A stretch of 47,883 nt of DNA from Shewanella sp. 1CM18E. GTDB taxonomy: Bacteria > Pseudomonadota > Gammaproteobacteria > Enterobacterales > Shewanellaceae. Position 1 is the first letter of the stretch. Each line of letters opens with the position of its first letter. Made by a program: the position numbers and the translations under genes. Under the pieces are notes generated by a model. The model saw only the letters and a program-made list of their open reading frames with translations, was not told where the DNA came from and did no database searches. Positions 43,745 to 47,883 of the stretch are shown here, in pieces. Location of the stretch: contig NZ_JALNTW010000025.1 in assembly GCF_023161665.1 (NCBI RefSeq), forward strand, positions 1-47,883, in the 5' to 3' direction.

Positions 43745-43819
43745 TGGAGCTGATAGGTAGTCTTAAACTGGAAAAAGCACTCGAGACCGAGTGCTTTCTA
43801 CTGATTAAGTATTATCAGC
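43745..43819 (-). pseudogene. tRNA-Thr-like unit with a terminator hairpin in place of the anticodon arm
   Basis: 75 nt on the minus strand. It begins GCTGATA, ends TATCAGC-T-CCA, and has a perfect 7-bp acceptor stem, the acceptor sequence expected of tRNA-Thr(GGT). A D-like stem TACT/AGTA follows. Where the anticodon arm should be is a perfect 10-bp stem AAAGCACTCG-GTCT-CGAGTGCTTT ending in TTTTT (plus 43772-43797). The 3' part TTTAAGACTACC resembles a T arm but does not pair. It lies 7 bases after tRNA-Gly, where E. coli has thrT. It cannot decode; origin as a decayed thrT is inferred. Confidence 0.7.
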
Positions 43820-43826
43820 AAGATTT

Positions 43827-43900
43827 TGGAGCGGATGGCGGGAATCGAACCCGCGTTATCAGCTTGGAAGGCTGGAGTAATACCATTATACGACATCCGC
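43827..43900 (-). tRNA. glyT: tRNA-Gly (TCC)
   Basis: 74 nt, GCGGATG acceptor pairing with CATCCGC, encoded CCA. The anticodon loop CTTCCAA gives TCC. Third in the Thr-Tyr-Gly cluster. Confidence 0.96.
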
Positions 43901-43935
43901 GGAACCTACTTCAGGTTACCTAACTACCTAGAATA

Positions 43936-44020
43936 TGGTGGAGGGAGAAGGATTCGAACCTTCGAAGGCTGAGCCGTCAGATTTACAGTCTGATCCCTTT
44001 GGCCACTCGGGAACCCCTCC
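43936..44020 (-). tRNA. tyrU: tRNA-Tyr (GTA)
   Basis: 85 nt with the long variable arm of a class II tRNA. Anticodon loop CTGTAAA, acceptor GGAGGGG/TCCCTCC region, encoded CCA. Second in the cluster. Confidence 0.96.
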
Positions 44021-44027
44021 AGAGAAA

Positions 44028-44103
<76 letters not shown>

Positions 44104-44121
44104 GTGTCATTTCGGTAGCGG

Positions 44122-44150
44122 ATATTATGGAAATGTGCGCATAAGTGCAA
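44122..44150 (-). promoter_or_regulatory. tRNA-tufB operon promoter
   Basis: Minus strand TTGCAC (44145-44150), 17-base spacer, TAATAT (44122-44127), then CCGC. It starts about 18 bases before the first tRNA. Confidence 0.85.
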
Positions 44151-44171
44151 TAGCAAAAGTGAAAATTTATT

Positions 44172-44217
44172 AAAAAAAGCCGTTAAATGGCGTTTTTTTA
44201 TGCTTAACAGCCTTTTT
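44172..44217 (-). terminator. Minus-strand terminator upstream of the tRNA promoter
   Basis: On the minus strand, AAAAAGGCTGTTAA pairs with TTAACGGC and is followed by TTTTTTT; a shorter GCC/GGC stem with T tract also reads on plus. No minus-strand gene lies directly upstream, since coaA is on plus. It may stop read-through from birA or antisense transcripts. Confidence 0.65.
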
Positions 44218-44283
44218 GAGTATACTTTTAAGGCTTTCAAGATGAATTAGCACTGAAAGCAAGCTGCCTACTTCTTATTGCAG

Positions 44284-44337
44284 TTGTTCATAATAATTTC
44301 ATAGTGTAATGTGCTCTCCTGAACGGAGAACTTCGCA
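44284..44337 (+). promoter_or_regulatory. coaA promoter and leader
   Basis: TTGTTC (44284-44289), 17-base spacer, TAATGT (44307-44312). In the leader, ctcc and ggag form a small stem (ctcctgaacggag, about 44315-44327); the second strand is the ribosome-binding site of coaA. Confidence 0.55.
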
Positions 44338-45288
44338 ATGTCCCAATCCAACCAAATTCACAACGCGCTTTATCTGGCATTTCAACGCTTACAGTGGGCG
44401 AGCCTAAGAGAATCTGTACCATTAACTCTAAGCGAAACAGATCTAGCTGATTTGCGTGGCATAAACGAAAAAATATCCCTGTCAGAAGTGACCGACATAT
44501 ACTTGCCTCTTAGCCGACTACTCAATCTTAACGTCGGCGCCAAACAACAGCGCGGCCTGGCATTAAATGAATTCCTTGGGCATGTCCCACCTAAACGACC
44601 GTACATCATCAGTATTGCTGGTAGTGTTGCTGTAGGTAAAAGTACCACTGCACGTATTTTGCAAGCATTGTTAAGCCACTGGCCAGAACACCCGAAAGTC
44701 GACCTGATCACTACAGATGGCTTTTTATACCCTTTAGCAGAACTTAAGCGTCGTGGTTTATTACAGCGTAAAGGTTTTCCAGAAAGCTACGACATGAAAG
44801 CCCTAGTTGAATTTATCTCGGCAATTAAAGCTGGCGAGTCAGAAGTCAGTGCGCCGATATACTCGCATATTACCTATGACAGGATCCCTGATGAACAACA
44901 ATGGGTACGCCAACCAGATATTTTGATTATTGAAGGTTTAAATGTATTGCAAACAGGGCAAGATTTACCAGTTGATACTCAACGCCCTTTCGTTTCAGAT
45001 TTTGTCGATTTTTCTATTTATGTGGATGCCAACGAAAATCTTTTGAAACAATGGTATATAGATAGATTTTTACAATTTAGAACCGGCGCTTTCAGCGATG
45101 AGAACTCATACTTTCATCATTATTCTAAGTTTAATGATCAAGAAGCGACAGCAACGGCAGCCAATATTTGGGACACGATTAACGGACCCAATTTAACCTT
45201 AAATATTTTGCCTACTCGAGAAAGAGCCCATCTAATTCTACAAAAAGGACCTGACCACATGATGGATCAAGTCCTATTGCGTAAATGA
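44338..45288 (+). CDS. coaA: Pantothenate kinase (type I)
   Basis: 316 aa, E. coli length. The P-loop GSVAVGKST is at 95-103, and the substrate and feedback region includes TTDGFLYP (about 125-132). It phosphorylates pantothenate, the first step of coenzyme A synthesis, and is feedback-inhibited by CoA in this family. ATG preceded by GGAG. It converges with birA. Confidence 0.97.
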   Translation: MSQSNQIHNALYLAFQRLQWASLRESVPLTLSETDLADLRGINEKISLSEVTDIYLPLSRLLNLNVGAKQQRGLALNEFLGHVPPKRPYIISIAGSVAVGKSTTARILQALLSHWPEHPKVDLITTDGFLYPLAELKRRGLLQRKGFPESYDMKALVEFISAIKAGESEVSAPIYSHITYDRIPDEQQWVRQPDILIIEGLNVLQTGQDLPVDTQRPFVSDFVDFSIYVDANENLLKQWYIDRFLQFRTGAFSDENSYFHHYSKFNDQEATATAANIWDTINGPNLTLNILPTRERAHLILQKGPDHMMDQVLLRK

Positions 45289-45312
45289 TCTTATCAGAGC
45301 AATAAACTCAAA

Positions 45313-45345
45313 TGAGATTAGTCAGCTTTACGTAGGCTAATCTCA
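45313..45345. terminator. Inverted repeat at the coaA/birA convergence
   Basis: tgagattag (45313-45321) / ctaatctca (45337-45345), 9-bp perfect stem with a 15-base loop that overlaps the end of birA. There is no T tract on either strand, so it is at best a weak or Rho-assisted terminator. Confidence 0.4.
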
Positions 45346-46280
45346 CCACCAATAAAGCTCTGCACACCAGCATCTGTTTCCAGCAATATGGCGCCTTGGT
45401 CATCAATGCCTCTACAGATCCCATGCACTTCATCCTGGCCCATAAGTAATTTTACCGCTTGCCCTTCAAATAAATCAGCAGCGGCCCAACGCCCAGTAAA
45501 TGCTGTTAAGCCGGAACCTTGAAACAGAGTAAGATCTTGATGTAACTGCTTTTGCAATAAAACCAGTAACTCAGTTTTATCCGGCATAGTTTGCTGACCG
45601 GTTAAATCGCTCCAGGGTTGGTCAATTTGTGCAGCGTGTTGCTCACCCATCGCCATATTCAAACCAATGCCAATAACTAGATTGCACTCGCTGTCTGTTT
45701 GGCCGTTCATTTCAATCAGTACCCCGGCAAGCTTTTTGCTTTCAAGATAGATATCATTAGGCCATTTAACACCAACCTCTTTAACACCAAGCTTTTCAAG
45801 CACTGTCACAATCGAACAGGCAACGACTAAGCTCAAGCCCATTGCTTGTGCCATACCTTGGGGGAATTGCCAATACATAGAAAAATACAGATGGCAGCCA
45901 TAAGGCGACACCCATACGCGCCCACGACGACCCCGCCCCGCTGATTGGTATTCAGCGACACAGATATCGCCAGAAACCAAGTCTTCAGCGTGTTTTAAGA
46001 TAAAAGCATTAGTACTCGGGATTTCATCGAAATAAAAACAACGGCTGCTAATCTGCTGCTTTAATTCAGCTTCGTTGACTAGAGAAATAGGTCCATTTAA
46101 ACGATAGCCCTTGCCCTTTACGCTATATATATCCACACCATATTCTTCTAAACCAGAAATGTGATTACTAACTGCAGTACGAGAAACACCAAGCTGAGTT
46201 GCTAGCGCCTCGCCAGATACGAATGTGCCAGTCGCTAATTCAGTAAGAATTTCGCGTTTACGGATCCATTGCTCAGCCAT
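45318..46280 (-). CDS. birA: Biotin-protein ligase / biotin operon repressor BirA
   Basis: 320 aa. It has an N-terminal winged helix (about 10-60, ALATQLGVSRTAVSNHISGL), so it is the bifunctional regulator type. The catalytic domain has GRGRRGR (115-121) and KWPNDIY. It makes biotinyl-AMP, biotinylates AccB, and should repress bio genes elsewhere. It starts one base after the murB stop. Confidence 0.97.
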   Translation of the reverse strand: MAEQWIRKREILTELATGTFVSGEALATQLGVSRTAVSNHISGLEEYGVDIYSVKGKGYRLNGPISLVNEAELKQQISSRCFYFDEIPSTNAFILKHAEDLVSGDICVAEYQSAGRGRRGRVWVSPYGCHLYFSMYWQFPQGMAQAMGLSLVVACSIVTVLEKLGVKEVGVKWPNDIYLESKKLAGVLIEMNGQTDSECNLVIGIGLNMAMGEQHAAQIDQPWSDLTGQQTMPDKTELLVLLQKQLHQDLTLFQGSGLTAFTGRWAAADLFEGQAVKLLMGQDEVHGICRGIDDQGAILLETDAGVQSFIGGEISLRKAD

Positions 46281-46281
46281 G

Positions 46282-47307
46282 TTATAAACTCCTTTCGCCT
46301 GTTGCTGTTATCATTCTGGGTTCAGCTTCTAATCTAATGCCAAATTTACTTTCTATTTTACTTACAATAGATTTCGCCAGCGCCAAAACATCATCACTAG
46401 TGGCATTGTCTTTATTAATCAATACTAATGCCTGTTCAGTATGTATCGCAGCACCGCCGATTTGATAACCTTTTAAGCCAGCTTTATCAATTAACCAACC
46501 TGCTGCTACTTTTGTTTGTTCCTCAATATGAGGATAACCAACCATATCTGGATAAGTAGACACTAAAGATTCATACTGCTTAGTATCAATCAATGGATTT
46601 TTAAAGAAACTACCGGCATTACCATACTGTGCAGGATCAGGTAGCTTGGCTCGGCGCGTTTCACATATACAATCAAATACTTGCTTTGCTGTCACATGCT
46701 TTGCATCAAACTCTCTAAGAGGCCCATAACCTAGCTGTGGTAACCACACTTTCGGTAGCTTAAAGCCGACCCGAGTAATGACAGCTTTACCCAGTAAATC
46801 ATTCTTAAATACCGAGTCTCTATAACCAAATTCGCATTCATCGGTACTTAAGCGTTTTAACTGGCCATTACCCAAATCTGCATATTCTACCCAATCACAA
46901 AAGCGATTTAGCTCAACGCCATATGCACCTATATTCTGGATGGGCGCAGCTCCAACAGTCCCAGGTATCAACGCCATGTTTTCTAATCCAGAAAACCCTT
47001 GGTCTAGGCAAAAACAAACCAAATCATGCCAATTTTCACCAGCAGCTGCCGTGAGGTAGTGGTAACTGTCGTCCTCGACAATATCAATACCCTTGGTTTC
47101 AACTAGCACCACAGTGCCCAAAAAGTCTTCACACAAAACAATATTACTACCGCCACCTAAGATCAGCATAGGTAACTGTGCTTGATAGAGTTTGCAACAG
47201 GTATCAATCAGCGCATCTATTGTGTTGGCTCGAACCAATTGCTGACAACCTCGGGCTAATCCGAACGTATTGAAGTCTTTAAGAGAGTAAAGTGGACTGC
47301 TTGGCAT
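46282..47307 (-). CDS. murB: UDP-N-acetylenolpyruvoylglucosamine reductase MurB
   Basis: 341 aa from the ATG at 47307 (MPSSPLYSLKDFNTFGLA); family length is about 342. An in-frame ATG 60 bases upstream is possible but adds atypical residues. FAD-binding GGGSNIVL, NIGAYG, and the catalytic serine in NAGSFFKNP are present, with the acidic residue in LEAEPRMI at the C-terminus. It makes UDP-MurNAc for peptidoglycan. No strong ribosome-binding site is visible. Confidence 0.95.
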   Translation of the reverse strand: MPSSPLYSLKDFNTFGLARGCQQLVRANTIDALIDTCCKLYQAQLPMLILGGGSNIVLCEDFLGTVVLVETKGIDIVEDDSYHYLTAAAGENWHDLVCFCLDQGFSGLENMALIPGTVGAAPIQNIGAYGVELNRFCDWVEYADLGNGQLKRLSTDECEFGYRDSVFKNDLLGKAVITRVGFKLPKVWLPQLGYGPLREFDAKHVTAKQVFDCICETRRAKLPDPAQYGNAGSFFKNPLIDTKQYESLVSTYPDMVGYPHIEEQTKVAAGWLIDKAGLKGYQIGGAAIHTEQALVLINKDNATSDDVLALAKSIVSKIESKFGIRLEAEPRMITATGERSL

Positions 47308-47526
47308 TTGAATATCGGTTAGAGGAAAAAATCTATTGTAGCCTAAAGAAGTAGATCGCAGAAGCATAGAGCATGTTCGATGTAGCAGCGTGATTAAACA
47401 ATCGAAGAAAAGCGAACACGAAGTAGACTACAGTGAGCGGTGACCATCTAGAAGTTGCTGAAAAAATTAAGCTTAACAATGTGGGTTACGTCTAAAATAT
47501 GAGCAACCAAAGAAATTGCAGACACG

Positions 47527-47554
47527 AAAAAGCCCTGCTATTGCTAGCAGGGCT
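47527..47554 (-). terminator. Terminator, copy 1 (after the decayed tRNA-Asp)
   Basis: Perfect 10-bp stem agccctgcta (47531-47540) / tagcagggct (47545-47554), loop ttgc, followed on the minus strand by TTTTT. The sequence is the same as at 47773-47800. Confidence 0.95.
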
Positions 47555-47565
47555 TATCGTAATGT

Positions 47566-47718
47566 TGGCGAAGCGGACTTATTCTTATCAGGAGACGAAC
47601 CCGCGGCCCCCCGGGCGTGACAGGCCACTTTCTTTTTAAAAGAGTCTAAAAGCTCCATGGATGGAGCGAATGCCGAAGATTGTCTGGAACAATCTCGGTC
47701 CAACTGAACTATCGCTTC
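47566..47718 (-). pseudogene. Decayed tRNA-Asp with internal hairpin insertions
   Basis: Minus strand, 153 nt. The 5' part GAAGCGATAGTTCAGTTGG, anticodon segment GGCCTGTCACGCC, T-arm start GCGGGTTCG and 3' end CCGCTTCGCCA match tRNA-Asp(GTC). About 70 bases with two clean hairpins (47673-47698; gctccat/atggagc 47652-47667) replace the end of the D arm and the 5' anticodon stem, and about 11 more disrupt the T arm. Acceptor changes at position 2 are compensatory (A-T for G-C); base 7 is mismatched. It is unlikely to decode. Confidence 0.85.
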
Positions 47719-47733
47719 TTTAGTAAACTGCTT

Positions 47734-47767
47734 GCGTATTTCGCTTTAATTTTTCTTTGAAATACGC
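47734..47767. repeat. Inverted repeat between the two tRNA-Asp copies
   Basis: gcgtatttc (47734-47742) / gaaatacgc (47759-47767), 9-bp perfect stem with a 16-base loop. It is placed between the intact gene's terminator and the decayed copy. Confidence 0.8.
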
Positions 47768-47772
47768 ATACG

Positions 47773-47800
47773 AAAAAGCCCTGCTATTGCTAGCAGGGCT
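47773..47800 (-). terminator. Terminator, copy 2 (after intact tRNA-Asp)
   Basis: Perfect stem agccctgcta / tagcagggct with loop ttgc. On the minus strand it is followed by TTTTT (47773-47777). It ends the tRNA-Asp transcript, probably the tail of an rrn operon. Confidence 0.95.
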
Positions 47801-47811
47801 TATCGAAATGT

Positions 47812-47883
47812 TGGCGGAGCGGACGGGACTCGAACCCGCGACCCCCGGCGTGACAGGCCGGTATTCTAACCAACTGAACTACC
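47812..47883 (-). tRNA. tRNA-Asp (GTC), 5' end cut by the window edge
   Basis: The visible part, GGTAGTTCAGTTGG onward, has the anticodon loop CTGTCAC, T arm GCGGGTTCGAGTCCCGT, acceptor 3' strand CCGCTCC, G discriminator and CCA. About the first five bases lie outside. A tRNA-Asp followed by a terminator is the usual end of rrn operons in relatives, so 5S rRNA probably lies to the right. Confidence 0.93.

Noticed and set aside
43820..43826. Functional tRNA-Thr(GGT) gene after tRNA-Gly
   Set aside because: The unit following this spacer (43745-43819) has no usable anticodon loop or T stem, so I call it a tRNA-like remnant, not a tRNA.
47308..47367. Twenty-residue extension of murB
   Set aside because: The length and start at 47307 fit the family better. 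Not fully excluded, because neither start has a strong ribosome-binding site.
47566..47718. Intron in tRNA-Asp
   Set aside because: The insert is not in the anticodon loop, is too short for a group I intron, and a second insert breaks the T arm.

Overview
The window is a 47.9 kb chromosomal segment from a gammaproteobacterium. Gene order and protein sequence point to the Alteromonadales, closest to Shewanella. Supporting this are ccmFGH with divergent ccmI, then a cytochrome c5 gene and ccmABCDE, next to the complete str/S10/spc/alpha ribosomal block; the order murB-birA, coaA, tRNAs, tuf, secE-nusG, rplKAJL, rpoBC is also shared with E. coli. The species cannot be fixed from sequence alone.

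Layout, left to right. (1) 1-191: rRNA P1 promoter and leader of an rrn operon reading left out of the window. (2) 254-9645: System I cytochrome c maturation. ccmF-ccmG-ccmH plus a TlpA-type redoxin lie on the minus strand, ccmI on plus, a cytochrome c5 gene on minus, and ccmABCDE on plus. (3) 9646-11628: about 2 kb with no recognisable gene. (4) 11629-30014: all minus strand, read right to left: rpsL-rpsG-fusA-tuf (str), S10 operon, spc operon, alpha operon (rpsM to rplQ). (5) 30204-43629: also minus, upstream of the former: tuf copy 2, secE-nusG, rplK-rplA, rplJ-rplL, rpoB-rpoC. (6) 43745-44103: tRNA-Gly, tRNA-Tyr, tRNA-Thr and a strange tRNA-Thr-like unit just before tuf. (7) 44338-47307: coaA on plus, birA and murB on minus. 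(8) 47522-47883: a decayed tRNA-Asp copy, then a tRNA-Asp cut by the window edge, probably the tail of a second rrn operon reading left.

The block is therefore mostly the core transcription and translation machinery, apparently bracketed by two rrn operons in the same orientation. Known ribosomal-protein autoregulatory leaders are recognisable (S10/L4 leader, L10 leader, alpha-operon S4 site, probable L1 site before rplK). Strong promoters with a GC-rich discriminator after the -10 recur at rrn, rplJ, rplK and spc.

The gene content is ordinary. The unexpected signals are two tRNA-derived units that keep acceptor-stem and CCA sequences but have hairpins in place of internal parts. One (43745-43819) holds the position of E. 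coli thrT in the tRNA-tufB transcript, and its anticodon arm has become a perfect terminator-like stem. The other (47566-47718) is a tRNA-Asp copy with extra hairpins. No new defence or mobile system was seen.
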